The notes under the pieces are model-generated. The model was given only the letters and a program-made list of their open reading frames with translations, was not told where the DNA came from and made no database searches. Below are positions 17,242 through 25,678 of a DNA stretch of 37,957 nt, in pieces. The stretch's first letter is position 1, and every line of letters begins with the position of its first letter. This stretch comes from Kiritimatiellia bacterium. Its GTDB lineage: Bacteria; Verrucomicrobiota; Kiritimatiellia; JAFGHX01. Location: the NCBI GenBank assembly GCA_016929905.1, contig JAFGHX010000283.1:1-37957 (forward strand). Reading direction: 5' to 3'. The position numbers and the translations under genes are program-made.

Positions 17242-19659
17242 CTAACGGCGCGGCGCGGTGAAGGCGGAGGGCGATAAAGGAAGGCCGTTAGACGACGTCC
17301 CGCCGCGCCTCAAGACGACCATACCCGAGATCAGGCACAGCAGACTCGCCGCCTTCAGCGCGGCGAGCACCAGGCAGGCCGGTCCGGTTCCCAACACCGG
17401 CACGAACAGCACGCCGACGAGCAGGCTGCCGAGCGCCGCGCCGATGTGATCGGCGGCGTCGGTCGCCGCCGCGGCCGCGCCGACATGGCCGCCGGCATCG
17501 CAGAACAGACGGTTGGCCAGCGGGAACTGCGCGCCGGTGAGCCAGCCCAGGCAGGCGACGGCGAGGTAGAAGACCGGCTCCGCCGCAGCCGGCGCCCATG
17601 CGGCCGTTGCCGGACCCGCGGCCAGGCGAACCAGCAGCAGGACGGCCAGCGGGAACACCGCAAGGACAAGCTCGAACGCCAGCATGGCCCGCCAGGCCCT
17701 GCCCGGCCACCGCCGCGCCAGCGTTCTGCCCGACGGCGCGCCAACCACCAACCCGAGCATGAACACGGCCACAATAAGGCCCATCCTCGTGTAGACATAG
17801 CCGTACAGATTCTGAAACACGAAGACGAGCACGATTTCCAGCGCCATCGCGCAGAACCCCGTCGACGCCACAACCAGCCCCGTCATCACCCGCAGCCAGC
17901 GCCGGCCCGCCGCCCCGCCCGCTGCGTTCCGCCTGCCGAGCATGACCCCGGCCAGGCCGACCAGCCCGCCGGCCGCCAGCAGCCCGCCGGCCAGAACAGA
18001 GGCGCGCACGCGCCGCAGCCCGTGCAGAAGCGGTTCGAGCCCCGAGCCGCTGTACCGGCTCCAGAGCACGAGATTGTAGAAGTACGTGACGGGCCGCAGA
18101 CTCGTGTTGAGCTGCGGGGCCACATCGGAAAACCGTCCTTCAACGAACGCCGTCTTGTCCGGCTCGATCACGTCCGTCCCGAGAAAGAACTCCGGGCGAA
18201 AATAATCGTTCGTCATGCCCACCGCGCGGCTGCGGGCGAAAAGCGTGTCCCGGTCGAAGGTCAGGCCGGCCTCCGCCGGACCGGCAAAGAACCGGTTCAC
18301 GGATTCGGCGGTCACCCGCACGACGGGAAACACGGCCCGCAGCGTGTGAAAGACCGAAGCCGCCAGATCGGTCGCCTCCGACTGCAGCCGCTCGGAGGAA
18401 GAGACGGCGGTATACACAAAACCGGCCGGCCCGAGAACGCGGCGGACATCCAGGAAGAACTCCCGGGTGTAGTACCGGTTGAGCGCCGCGGATGTCGGGT
18501 TCGGCGCGTTGATCAGTACGACATCGAACGTCGCCCGGCAGCGGCGCACAAAGCGCGGGCCGTCCTCCGCCACGAGCCGCACGCGCGGATCCCGGCCCAA
18601 CGCGGCACAGGTTTCGGGCACAACGGATTCGAGCAACTCCATCTCGCGCGGGTCCAGCGCGACGTGCACCACCCGGCGCAACGGGTACTTCAACAGCTCG
18701 GGAACAAGCCCCGCCGGGTTGCCACCCAGGACCAGGACGGTCTGCGCGGTCGGCTTCTGCGCCATCACGAAATGGACCGCCTCCTCGTACTGCGCCTTGT
18801 CCGGGAAGACAAAGGCCACCTGCCCGTTGCCGTACAGGGCGTATTGCCCGTACGATTCGGTGAGGGCCAGGTTCTGATAGACGGAATCGACCGATCGCAC
18901 CAGGCGCACCGCCGCGGGCCGGCCGGCGGCGGGAGGCAGCACGCCGAACGCGCGCCAGCGTGCCTCGGCCGTGCGCTGCTCGATGCCGCGCAGGCAAGCG
19001 GGACAAAGCCCCGCGACGAACGGGGCGATGGCCAGCACGGCGATCAGCCGGCGCGTCGCGCGACCGGGCGCCGCCATAACGGCCGCCAGGCAGGCCACGC
19101 CCTGGGCCAGCGCGACCATCCGCAACGGGCTGAGCCGGGGCAGCAGCACAAAGCTCAGCAACACCCCGCCCAGCATGCTGCCCGTCGCTTCCAGGGCATA
19201 GACCAGACCGGTCGCCTGTTCAGCGGCCTGCTCGCCCCAACGCCTGTCGCTCGCAAGCAACTGGCAGGCGCACGGGAACACGAACCCGATGCTCAGGCAC
19301 GTGGGCAGGAAGACCGCCAGGGCGCTGAGCAACACGGCCCCGAACGGCGCGTATTCGCCCAGCGGGACGTGCAGGAGGGAACGGACGATCCGCACAAGAT
19401 ACACCTGACCGGGCAGCAGGCAAGCCAGTCCAACGGCCAACGCCGCGCACAACCGGCGCAGAGACGGCGCACGCCGCGCGCGCCGCAACAGAAGCCGGGA
19501 ACAGAACGCGCCCAGCCCGATGCCGCTCAGCCAACTGCCCAGGATCGCGCCGATGCTCAGCTCGTTGCCGAAGAACACGATGAGCATCTCACGAAGAAAC
19601 AGCATCTGGGCAAAGACCGAGAACATGCCCAGACAAAACATGAACAACAGCACACTCAT
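17242..19659 (-). CDS. Membrane spermidine synthase-like fusion protein
   Basis: About 805 aa. The N-terminal third is a run of hydrophobic helices beginning MSVLLFMFCLGMFSVFAQ and containing FLREMLIVFFGNELSIGAIL, typical of polyamine-synthase-like membrane proteins. A cytosolic methyltransferase-like Rossmann domain sits in the middle (TVLVLGGNPAGLVPELLKY; DVVLINAPNPTSAALNRYYT), followed by more membrane helices. The SAM motif has GGNPAG instead of the usual GGGEG, and the aspartate-rich active site of true spermidine synthases is not complete, so the substrate is uncertain. The frame continues upstream to 19785, but those 42 residues are encoded by an 8-bp repeat array, so I place the start at 19659. 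No strong ribosome site decides it. Confidence 0.75.
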   Translation of the reverse strand: MSVLLFMFCLGMFSVFAQMLFLREMLIVFFGNELSIGAILGSWLSGIGLGAFCSRLLLRRARRAPSLRRLCAALAVGLACLLPGQVYLVRIVRSLLHVPLGEYAPFGAVLLSALAVFLPTCLSIGFVFPCACQLLASDRRWGEQAAEQATGLVYALEATGSMLGGVLLSFVLLPRLSPLRMVALAQGVACLAAVMAAPGRATRRLIAVLAIAPFVAGLCPACLRGIEQRTAEARWRAFGVLPPAAGRPAAVRLVRSVDSVYQNLALTESYGQYALYGNGQVAFVFPDKAQYEEAVHFVMAQKPTAQTVLVLGGNPAGLVPELLKYPLRRVVHVALDPREMELLESVVPETCAALGRDPRVRLVAEDGPRFVRRCRATFDVVLINAPNPTSAALNRYYTREFFLDVRRVLGPAGFVYTAVSSSERLQSEATDLAASVFHTLRAVFPVVRVTAESVNRFFAGPAEAGLTFDRDTLFARSRAVGMTNDYFRPEFFLGTDVIEPDKTAFVEGRFSDVAPQLNTSLRPVTYFYNLVLWSRYSGSGLEPLLHGLRRVRASVLAGGLLAAGGLVGLAGVMLGRRNAAGGAAGRRWLRVMTGLVVASTGFCAMALEIVLVFVFQNLYGYVYTRMGLIVAVFMLGLVVGAPSGRTLARRWPGRAWRAMLAFELVLAVFPLAVLLLVRLAAGPATAAWAPAAAEPVFYLAVACLGWLTGAQFPLANRLFCDAGGHVGAAAAATDAADHIGAALGSLLVGVLFVPVLGTGPACLVLAALKAASLLCLISGMVVLRRGGTSSNGLPLSPSAFTAPRR

Positions 19660-19691
19660 CAACAGCAACGAGACCGGAACGTAGGATCGAC

Positions 19692-19802
19692 GGAAGACTG
19701 GAAGAGTGGAAGAATGGGAGACGGCGGCACTAGAAGACGAAACGGACGCAAGGCCATGAACGCTTCCATTCTTCCACCCTTCCACCCTTCCACTCTTCCA
19801 GC
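19692..19802. repeat. Inverted pair of 8-bp tandem repeats
   Basis: The left arm (19692-19723) has four units of GGAAGACT/GGAAGAGT type. The right arm (19763-19802) has five inverted units of CTTCCACC type. They flank a 39-base centre and sit between the Memo-AMMECR1 gene and the start of the membrane synthase-like gene. The same 8-bp unit family recurs at 22646-22677 and 23641-23672. Confidence 0.8.
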
Positions 19803-19808
19803 TCGGGT

Positions 19809-21419
19809 CTACTCCTCGCTCAGCACGACGCTCTGGAACACCTTGAAACGGGCGCCCTCACGCCAGGCATCGCTGGGCAAGCCCGCCTTGCGGCTGAGCG
19901 AAGACAGCGTTTCTTCCCGGGTCCACCCCTGCTCCACGGCCACCTCGGGCAGGTACACGGCGCGCCGCCCCCCCTTCTCGATGATGATCCCGTCCTGGCC
20001 AATCCGGAATTCGTCCGGAGCGCCGATCTGCGTGATCGGGCTCAACACCGAGACGTGAATCTCGAGCGCCGCGACCTCGTCGGGTTCCACGGGCGGAAAG
20101 CGCGGGTCCTGAGTGGCCGCGTTGACGGCATTGTGGTGCACGGACAGGTACAGCGGGTCCACCGGGGCGAGCGATCCGATGCAGCCGCGCAACAGCCCCT
20201 GCTTCTTGAGGGTGACGAACGTGGCGAAATTCTCGCGCAGCCTGTCCGTCAAGGCGCAGCCGCTGAAGTCGAACTTGCCGCCCGCCTCGCGCCCGGTGCA
20301 CCACGCAATCGTCGTGCGCGCGATGTCGAAAAGCGTCGCCTTTTCCGCGTCCGTCAGGCCGGGAGACCAGTCTCCGCTGCGTTCCTCTTTGATCATGTTC
20401 GCCTCCTTGGGCAGCAGCCCCATATGCTCCACAAAAAAACCTATGGCGGCATAGGACACCGAATTGGCGTAGTCCCCCTTGACGTCGCCCGACAGGCAGC
20501 GGCCGAGCACACGGCCCAGCGCGGGCACCTTGCTGGCCTTGAGCACACCCATCAGCAGCTTGAGGGCCATTTCGCCGCAGATCGTATCACCCGTTGCCTC
20601 GCAATGCCTGTGGAACTCCGGCAACTCGAGGCGGGCAACCATCGCCGCCGTCGCTTCGAGCCGTTTGCCTAGATTCTCGGCAACGTCCTCCGTGAACGGT
20701 ACGTATCGGTACGCGGGTCCGTAGTGGGTGAAGTCCGACGAGGCGATGAACAGTGTGCGCCCATCCATCAAACGGGCAAGCACCCTGGCGTAAGGGACCA
20801 GCTCGTCGACAGCGATCCGGCCGCACAGCAGCGGCACCAGCTCGAACCGGTCGAGCGCGCGTTGAAGGAACGGAAGCTGCACTTCCACGGAATACTCCCG
20901 TTCTTCGGCCGCGGCCGACGTCAGGAACCCTTCGTATCCCAGCAGCCAGTTACAGGTCTTGTAGTCCAGCGGCACGCCGCCCAGCGGCGTGTCGTAGGTG
21001 CCGATGTCGGGAGAGGCGACCACGATCCCCGCGAAATTCGCATAGTGACTCGGGGCCAGCAACACCACACGCGTGCACCGGCCGCGCGGCAGCCGGCCGT
21101 AGAATTCCGCCGCGCACCGCCCGGCAACCGCGTACGCGCCGTGCGGAACGACACCGGCCAGCAGTTCTCCCTCGCCGGCAGCCGGTTTCACCTGCCGCAA
21201 CAGGTCGTCCACCTGCGCTCGCAGTTTCTCCGGTTCCCCTTCGTACAACTTCGCGGCAGCGACGGGCGGCCGGACGCCCGACGGACGGGCCGGAGCCGGC
21301 TCGGGCGGCGGCTCCGCCGAATCCGCCTGCCGCTCACCCGGCTTCGCACCGCATCCCAGAAGCAGGACGGCCAGCAGCGCCGCCGCACTCCATTCCAGCT
21401 GCCTGCCAACCCCGTTCAC
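19809..21419 (-). CDS. Memo-AMMECR1 fusion lipoprotein
   Basis: A 536-aa protein starting with GTG at 21419, chosen because GGAGGAGGGG lies 3-12 bases upstream. The N-terminus carries a lipobox (LLLGC, about residue 24 is the Cys), then a Pro-rich linker. Residues about 75-320 are Memo-like: VVPHGAYAVAG, LAPSHYANF and SSDFTHYG, the histidine-containing motifs of that dioxygenase-like fold. Residues about 345-536 are AMMECR1-like: LRGCIGSLAP, DPRFPPV and ALEIHVSVLSP. Memo and AMMECR1 domains commonly occur together, often with a radical SAM partner (AmmeMemoRadiSam), which is absent here. An exported lipoprotein form is unusual. The biochemical role is unknown. Confidence 0.88.
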   Translation of the reverse strand: MNGVGRQLEWSAAALLAVLLLGCGAKPGERQADSAEPPPEPAPARPSGVRPPVAAAKLYEGEPEKLRAQVDDLLRQVKPAAGEGELLAGVVPHGAYAVAGRCAAEFYGRLPRGRCTRVVLLAPSHYANFAGIVVASPDIGTYDTPLGGVPLDYKTCNWLLGYEGFLTSAAAEEREYSVEVQLPFLQRALDRFELVPLLCGRIAVDELVPYARVLARLMDGRTLFIASSDFTHYGPAYRYVPFTEDVAENLGKRLEATAAMVARLELPEFHRHCEATGDTICGEMALKLLMGVLKASKVPALGRVLGRCLSGDVKGDYANSVSYAAIGFFVEHMGLLPKEANMIKEERSGDWSPGLTDAEKATLFDIARTTIAWCTGREAGGKFDFSGCALTDRLRENFATFVTLKKQGLLRGCIGSLAPVDPLYLSVHHNAVNAATQDPRFPPVEPDEVAALEIHVSVLSPITQIGAPDEFRIGQDGIIIEKGGRRAVYLPEVAVEQGWTREETLSSLSRKAGLPSDAWREGARFKVFQSVVLSEE

Positions 21420-21442
21420 GAGCCCCTCCTCCGCTACCCGCC

Positions 21443-21471
21443 AGTATAGGAGCCGATAGAAACAAGTAAAC
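21443..21471 (-). promoter_or_regulatory. Candidate promoter of the Memo-AMMECR1 gene
   Basis: The minus strand reads GTTTAC, a 17-base spacer, then TATACT (21443-21448), ending 24 bases before the GTG start. The -10 matches five of six positions; the -35 is weak. Confidence 0.4.
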
Positions 21472-21490
21472 ACCTATTCAACCTGAACCC

Positions 21491-21509
21491 CGCCGCCGTT
21501 TCGGCGGCG
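21491..21509 (-). terminator. Hairpin downstream of the AraC-family gene
   Basis: CGCCGCCG/CGGCGGCG with a TTT loop, a perfect 8-bp stem starting just after the AraC stop. There is no clear T-tract, so intrinsic termination is uncertain. Confidence 0.4.
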
Positions 21510-21516
21510 CGATGTG

Positions 21517-22365
21517 TCAGCCGTACAGCCGGCGGTAGTGCGCGGGCGGAAAGCCGGTGACTCTCTTGAACACCCGCGAGAAGTAGTGCTGGTCCTCATA
21601 TCCCACTTCAGACGCCACTTCCTTGATCGTGGCGTCCGGCTTCGCAAACAACCGCCTGCACGCCAGAGCGATCCGGCGCCTGATCACAAACTCCATCGGC
21701 GAATAGCCGGTGCTTACCTTGAACAGGCGCTCGAAATGCGGAACCGAAACGCCCGCAAAGCGCGCAAGCCGGGTCAGACTCAACTCGGGGAGGTGCGCCT
21801 CGATATACGCGTTGAGGGACGGCATGTCGATGCGCTTCTTCACCCGCCCCCCGCCGGCGTGCAGGAGCGGCTGCCGCCGCAGACAAGCCACGGAGGAGAG
21901 AATCAGATGCAGATAGGACACCGCGGCCACTTGATGATGCCGCTCCGGCCGGGAAAGCTCCTGCAACATTTCTTTGAACAGGTCCACCAGCCTCTCGTTC
22001 ATGCCCACATGAAACGCCGGCTCCGCCGGCCGGCACCGCATCAGGCTGAAGTAACGCGCGGCCGACTCCCCCACAAAGTGCACCCACCACAGTGTCCACG
22101 GCCGCGCCTCATCCGCCCAATACTCGTGTGGGTAGCCCGGAATATTGATGAACACGCCGCCCTTGCGAACCGCTACGGTCCTGCCCCGGCATTGGATGGC
22201 GCCCCCGCCCTCCACACAGTACGCGATCTGGTACTCCTTCACCGTTTCCCGCCGGCACCGGTGCCCGCGCGCATGCTCGTAGTAGCCCGCATTGCTTATC
22301 GAGAGATCCCGATACACCTCTCGGTTCAGCAGCCCCGGGCAGACTTGCGTGTGGTACGCCGGCAT
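21517..22365 (-). CDS. AraC family transcriptional regulator
   Basis: A 282-aa regulator with an N-terminal cupin-type effector domain (IQCRGRTVAVRKGGVFINIP, near residues 57-76) and a C-terminal double helix-turn-helix (LSLTRLARFAGVSVPHFERL and ATIKEVASEVGYEDQHYFSR). The C-terminal signature of the family, FKRVTGFPPAHYRR, is present. I choose the ATG at 22365 because GGAG lies eight bases before it; an in-frame ATG at 22383 lacks a ribosome site. It is divergent from the TIM-barrel isomerase-like gene (22848) and probably controls that sugar-metabolism pair. Confidence 0.93.
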   Translation of the reverse strand: MPAYHTQVCPGLLNREVYRDLSISNAGYYEHARGHRCRRETVKEYQIAYCVEGGGAIQCRGRTVAVRKGGVFINIPGYPHEYWADEARPWTLWWVHFVGESAARYFSLMRCRPAEPAFHVGMNERLVDLFKEMLQELSRPERHHQVAAVSYLHLILSSVACLRRQPLLHAGGGRVKKRIDMPSLNAYIEAHLPELSLTRLARFAGVSVPHFERLFKVSTGYSPMEFVIRRRIALACRRLFAKPDATIKEVASEVGYEDQHYFSRVFKRVTGFPPAHYRRLYG

Positions 22366-22500
22366 CGGTCGCACTCCAGCCATCGGGGGCAGTGAGGCGC
22401 GGCGCTACTGCGACGTCGCCTCGACTGCCAGGTTCGGACCTCTTTTCTGACCTTTGTCGTAAGCCTTGGCCTGCCGCGCCGTAGCGCTGCGCGAAGGCGG

Positions 22501-22575
22501 GTCGTAGTCTTTGTCGTAGTCTTTGTCGACCCCGCCGCTGCGGCGGGGTTTTCGACAAGGTTCTCGACAAGGTTC
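22501..22575. repeat. 12-bp tandem repeats around a GC hairpin
   Basis: Two copies of GTCGTAGTCTTT (22501-22524) are followed by the perfect hairpin CCCCGCCG/CGGCGGGG (22530-22548) and two copies of TCGACAAGGTTC (22552-22575). The flanking arrays are partly inverted (CTTTGTCGAC against TCGACAAGG), extending the stem. The element lies in the AraC/isomerase intergenic region (22366-22847), where I see no gene. Confidence 0.75.
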
Positions 22576-22645
22576 TCGGGGAAGTTTCAGGTCAGATGTC
22601 GGCCTGTCGAGGGCATCCAAGCCGGCGGCCCGAACCGACGGCCCC

Positions 22646-22677
22646 CCACCCTTCCACCCTTCCATCCTTCCATTCCC
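22646..22677. repeat. 8-bp tandem repeat, left arm
   Basis: Four units (CCACCCTT, CCACCCTT, CCATCCTT, CCATTCCC). An inverted array of the same family lies at 23641-23672, so the isomerase-like gene is bracketed by inverted arrays about 960 bp apart. Confidence 0.7.
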
Positions 22678-22847
22678 CTCCTTCCCGCGCAGTATACCGG
22701 CGCCGCACGCCTTGTACATGATAAAATAGTCCACCAAAAAGAGCAGGCCGTCCATTTACCCGCCTTCGGGCGGGGTGTGATAGTAATCAGAACAGCGCCC
22801 GCCGCCCGATGCGGGCGCGTGGCGTGGTGTCGTGGAGGAGGTGCCGA

Positions 22848-23612
22848 ATGCCGAGACTCTCGGTTTGTGTGGAGACGTTCTGGGGCAAGGACCTGAAGCC
22901 GCACGAGAAGATGGCGAAGTGCGCGGATCTGGGCTATCAGACCGTCGAGTTCTGGGGCTGGAGCAACAAGGACATCGCCGCGATCAAGCAGACGATCGAG
23001 GCGAAGGGGCTGCGGATCGCGGTCTTCGGCGGGATCGGCGGCGGGCCGTTGGTGGCGCCCGGCGCGACGGCCTCCCTGCTGCAGGGCCTGCGTGAGACAG
23101 CCGAGGTGGCCGCGCAGTTGGGCGTGGACCGCCTGCTCATTACGACGGGCAACGAACGCAAGGCGGAACGTTTCGAGGTCACCCGCCGCACAGTCGTGCG
23201 GAACCTCAAGGCGATGTGTCCGGTCCTGGAAGAAAAGGGGTTGACCCTCGTCGTGGAACCGCTGAATCCGATCGTGAACCATTTGGGCTACTGGCTCACC
23301 ACGATGCCGGACGCCGCGGACATCTGTTACGATGTGGACCATCCCAACGTGAAAATTCTGATGGACATCTACCACCAACAGATCACGGAAGGGAACATCA
23401 TCGACACCATCCGCCAGTACGCGCCCCTCATCGGCCACTTCCATTGCGCCGGCGTCCCCGGCCGCCACGAACTGGTGGGCGGCGAGCTGGACTACGGCGC
23501 GATCTTCAAGGTCATTGACGAGGTCGGATACGACGGGTATGTTGGCCTGGAATTTCATCCGGCGGGCGACACCGAAGCGGCGTTGCGCCAGGCGCTCGAA
23601 CTGGCCGGGTGA
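22848..23612 (+). CDS. Hydroxypyruvate isomerase-like TIM-barrel protein
   Basis: A 254-aa protein of the xylose isomerase-like TIM-barrel superfamily, closest in motif to hydroxypyruvate isomerases. It has the catalytic-type glutamates in VVEPLNPIVN (about 138-147) and GLEFHP (near 238), the metal-site segments LMDIYHQQITEGN and IGHFHCAGVPGRHE, and a length close to that family's 258 aa. The ATG at 22848 has GGAGGAGG upstream. It is followed by an oxidoreductase at 23803 and lies opposite an AraC gene, so a role in sugar or sugar-acid isomerisation is likely. The actual substrate is unproven. Confidence 0.85.
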   Translation: MPRLSVCVETFWGKDLKPHEKMAKCADLGYQTVEFWGWSNKDIAAIKQTIEAKGLRIAVFGGIGGGPLVAPGATASLLQGLRETAEVAAQLGVDRLLITTGNERKAERFEVTRRTVVRNLKAMCPVLEEKGLTLVVEPLNPIVNHLGYWLTTMPDAADICYDVDHPNVKILMDIYHQQITEGNIIDTIRQYAPLIGHFHCAGVPGRHELVGGELDYGAIFKVIDEVGYDGYVGLEFHPAGDTEAALRQALELAG

Positions 23613-23640
23613 CAGGCCCGCAGCCGCGGGGAGGACGACT

Positions 23641-23743
23641 GGAAGAGTGGAAGGATGGATGGGTGGATGGGTGCAGGGCGGGCGCCGCGCGGACCGCGGC
23701 AGGCGAGGCGCGTATTCGATCCGTCCGATTGGTTCGACCTGTC
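23641..23743. repeat. 8-bp array followed by 9-bp array
   Basis: GGAAGAGT, GGAAGGAT, GGATGGGT, GGATGGGT (23641-23672) form the right partner of 22646-22677. After 44 bases comes a 9-bp array CGATCCGTC, CGATTGGTT, CGACCTGTC (23717-23743), related to 13335-13415. The gap 23613-23802 holds no gene. Confidence 0.7.
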
Positions 23744-23802
23744 TGAGCACGAAGACTGAGCATGGAGAAGCGGGCGTTGACAACCAGGAGGAGAACACGG
23801 CC

Positions 23803-24777
23803 ATGGCGAAGAAGATCAGGGTAGCCTTCATCGGGACGGGCGGCATTTCGCGCAAGCATCTGCAGTGCATCACGGATTTCAAAGACACGGAAGTCGCCGG
23901 CCTGTGCGACGTGAACCCGGACGTCCTGAAGGAGCGGCAGCAGGCGTTTGGCGGCGAGACCTTCGCCGACCCGGAGAAGATGCTGGACACGGTCTGTCCG
24001 GACGCGGCGGTGCTCTGCCTGCCGCCCTTCGCGCACGGGCCGGCGGAGATGGCGTGCATCAAGCGCAACATCCCGTTCCTGCTCGAGAAGCCGGTGGAGA
24101 AGGATCTGGCGGCGGCGCGCAAGATCGCGCGCGAGGTGGCGAAACGCAAGCTGATCACCTCCGTGGCTTACCAGCGCCGGTACGACAAGCGGATCCAGGC
24201 GGCCAGGAAGATTGTCGGCGACTACCCGCTGACGCTGGTCTACGGCGGCTGGCTGGGCAGGACCCCGCACGGCCACCGGTGGCTGACGCAGAAGAAACTT
24301 TCGGGCGGCCAGATGATCGAGCAGACGACCCACATGTTCGACCTGCTCCGCTTCCTGGCCGGCGACGCGAAGGGCGTCTTCTGCTACGGGGCCAAGGGGT
24401 TCATCGAGAAGTCCAAACTGTACAACACCGACGATGCGACCAGCGCGGTGATCCAGATGAAGTCCGGCGCGGTCGCCACCATCATGAGCTCCTGGTCCAG
24501 CACCGGGCTCGGGGTGACCCTCACGTTCTCCGGCCCGGGCATTACCGTGCAGTGCGGCGGGGACTGCCAGGTGCAACTCGCCGGCAAGGAAGAACCGGAG
24601 AAGCTGCCGGAGTCCGGCAATGTGAACGAGGCGCAGGAGCGCGCGTTCATCGACGCGGTCAAGACCGGCGACCGCTCCCCGATCATGTGCGACTACGCCG
24701 ACGGGGTCAAATCGCTCCAGATCAGCGCGGCCGCCAACGAGAGCCTCGAAACCGGCAAACCGGTCGCGATCCGGTAG
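23803..24777 (+). CDS. Gfo/Idh/MocA family oxidoreductase
   Basis: A 324-aa NAD(P)-dependent oxidoreductase. A near-standard dinucleotide motif FIGTGGISRKH (9-19), LLEKP (93-97) and the C-terminal block TTHMFDLLRFLAGD confirm the family. The start at ATG 23803 follows CAGGAGGAG closely; the upstream frame extension runs through repeats and is rejected. It pairs with the isomerase-like gene upstream, so it probably handles the same sugar or inositol-type compound under AraC control. Confidence 0.92.
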   Translation: MAKKIRVAFIGTGGISRKHLQCITDFKDTEVAGLCDVNPDVLKERQQAFGGETFADPEKMLDTVCPDAAVLCLPPFAHGPAEMACIKRNIPFLLEKPVEKDLAAARKIAREVAKRKLITSVAYQRRYDKRIQAARKIVGDYPLTLVYGGWLGRTPHGHRWLTQKKLSGGQMIEQTTHMFDLLRFLAGDAKGVFCYGAKGFIEKSKLYNTDDATSAVIQMKSGAVATIMSSWSSTGLGVTLTFSGPGITVQCGGDCQVQLAGKEEPEKLPESGNVNEAQERAFIDAVKTGDRSPIMCDYADGVKSLQISAAANESLETGKPVAIR

Positions 24778-24831
24778 AAGAGCGGCCCCGGCTCTTCCTG
24801 CCGACCCCCCGGTCCGAGCGGAGGAAGAACT

Positions 24832-25182
24832 GCCCGCAAAAGGTCGCGAAAGGGACGCGAAAAGGAAAGCGTCAGAGACGTTGCGTCCGTGCGGGGCGGA
24901 CTGATTCGCCTGGGATTGTTGCGGGAATCGAAAGGATGGCCTCGAGGGCAAGGCTCTGGCAAGGAATGCGACACGGTCCCCTCGTGGCCATCCTCGATTC
25001 CCGCAACGAGCGCCTTCAGAGCGGAGAAGAAATGCGGACGCAACAACTTCGAGTTGTTTGCGCCGCCGCGGGAACTTGGACCCCAAACGACGGCGTGACG
25101 GCGCAAACAGTTCGAAGTTGCTGCCGTGTGACCGGCATGACGCCAGGCGCTTTTTCGCGCGCTTTTCGCGACCTTTCGCGGG
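24832..25182. repeat. Nested inverted-repeat element 2 (about 350 bp)
   Basis: The outer arms (about 24832-24872 and 25146-25182) are inverted copies built of GGTCGCGAAAA-type units. Inside are two hairpins. Hairpin A is 24919-24941 with 24986-25006 (TTGCGGGAATCGAAAGGATG against its complement). Hairpin B is 25044-25068 with 25098-25120 (CAACTTCGA then TGTTTGCGCCG on both arms). The plan matches 6323-6689, and hairpin A shares TTGCGGGAATCG with that element. It occupies nearly the whole 430-bp gap before the E2 gene. Confidence 0.8.
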
Positions 25183-25209
25183 CGGAAAAGGCGCGTGGTT
25201 GATCTCACG

Positions 25210-25674
25210 CTAGAGGCTGCCGGCGAAGTCGAACTCTTCCAGCGGCAGGTTCGCCATGTTCTGCTCGGCCCAGGCGGCGGCTTCCGCGTTGAGCGGGCTC
25301 TGCACGTTATAGCTCTGGTAGCAGATCATCTCCGCAATGCGGACCAGGAGCTGGTCGAGCGACTGCCCCGCGCTCCAGTGGTCGCCGATACAGATCTTCG
25401 CCGGGTCGATGTTCGGGTGGAAGACCGGCGTCGTCATCCGGCAGAACGGCGGCCGGCGCGGGTAGTCGATCGGCAGAAAGACCTCCGTGCGGTGCGCCAT
25501 CGACACGCGCAACGGCCCGTCCCCCTCCTTGACCAGCCCCTTCGCGCGCAACTCGAAGGTGTACTTCTCCGGCGGGGTCCCCTCCGCCGCCAGCAGCCGG
25601 ATACGGGGATGCTCGCGGAACAGGGCCGCCACCCGCTGGTAGTCCGCGTTCAGCCTGCGCAAACGTGGGTTCAT
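25210..25674 (-). CDS. E2 ubiquitin-conjugating enzyme-like protein
   Basis: A 154-aa UBC-fold protein that would carry the activated ubiquitin-like protein as a thioester. It has the PPF segment of the E2 fold (RRPPF, 73-77), the HPN motif (HPNI, 86-89), a catalytic cysteine C95 in KICIGDHW with the usual HPN-to-Cys spacing, and the helix entry SPLNAEAA (126-133) that matches the eukaryotic PLN-EAA signature. The C-terminus extends to residue 154, about normal for an E2 core. It is the last gene of the operon, four bases after the RING-like gene's stop. The E1, Ubl, JAMM and RING-like neighbours support a true conjugation role. Confidence 0.88.
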   Translation of the reverse strand: MNPRLRRLNADYQRVAALFREHPRIRLLAAEGTPPEKYTFELRAKGLVKEGDGPLRVSMAHRTEVFLPIDYPRRPPFCRMTTPVFHPNIDPAKICIGDHWSAGQSLDQLLVRIAEMICYQSYNVQSPLNAEAAAWAEQNMANLPLEEFDFAGSL

Positions 25675-25678
25675 GATT

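Noticed and set aside
19660..19785. N-terminal extension of the membrane synthase-like protein
   Set aside because: The extra 42 codons are encoded by an 8-bp tandem repeat and precede the first membrane helix, so an internal start is more likely.
17446..20058. Long plus-strand frame of 870 codons
   Set aside because: It lies antisense to the membrane synthase-like gene, is rich in Arg, Gln and His as expected for the complement of a GC-rich gene, and has no recognisable domain.
23776..23781. TTGACA as a promoter for the oxidoreductase at 23803
   Set aside because: A -10 box at normal spacing would fall inside the ribosome site and start codon, so it cannot serve that gene.
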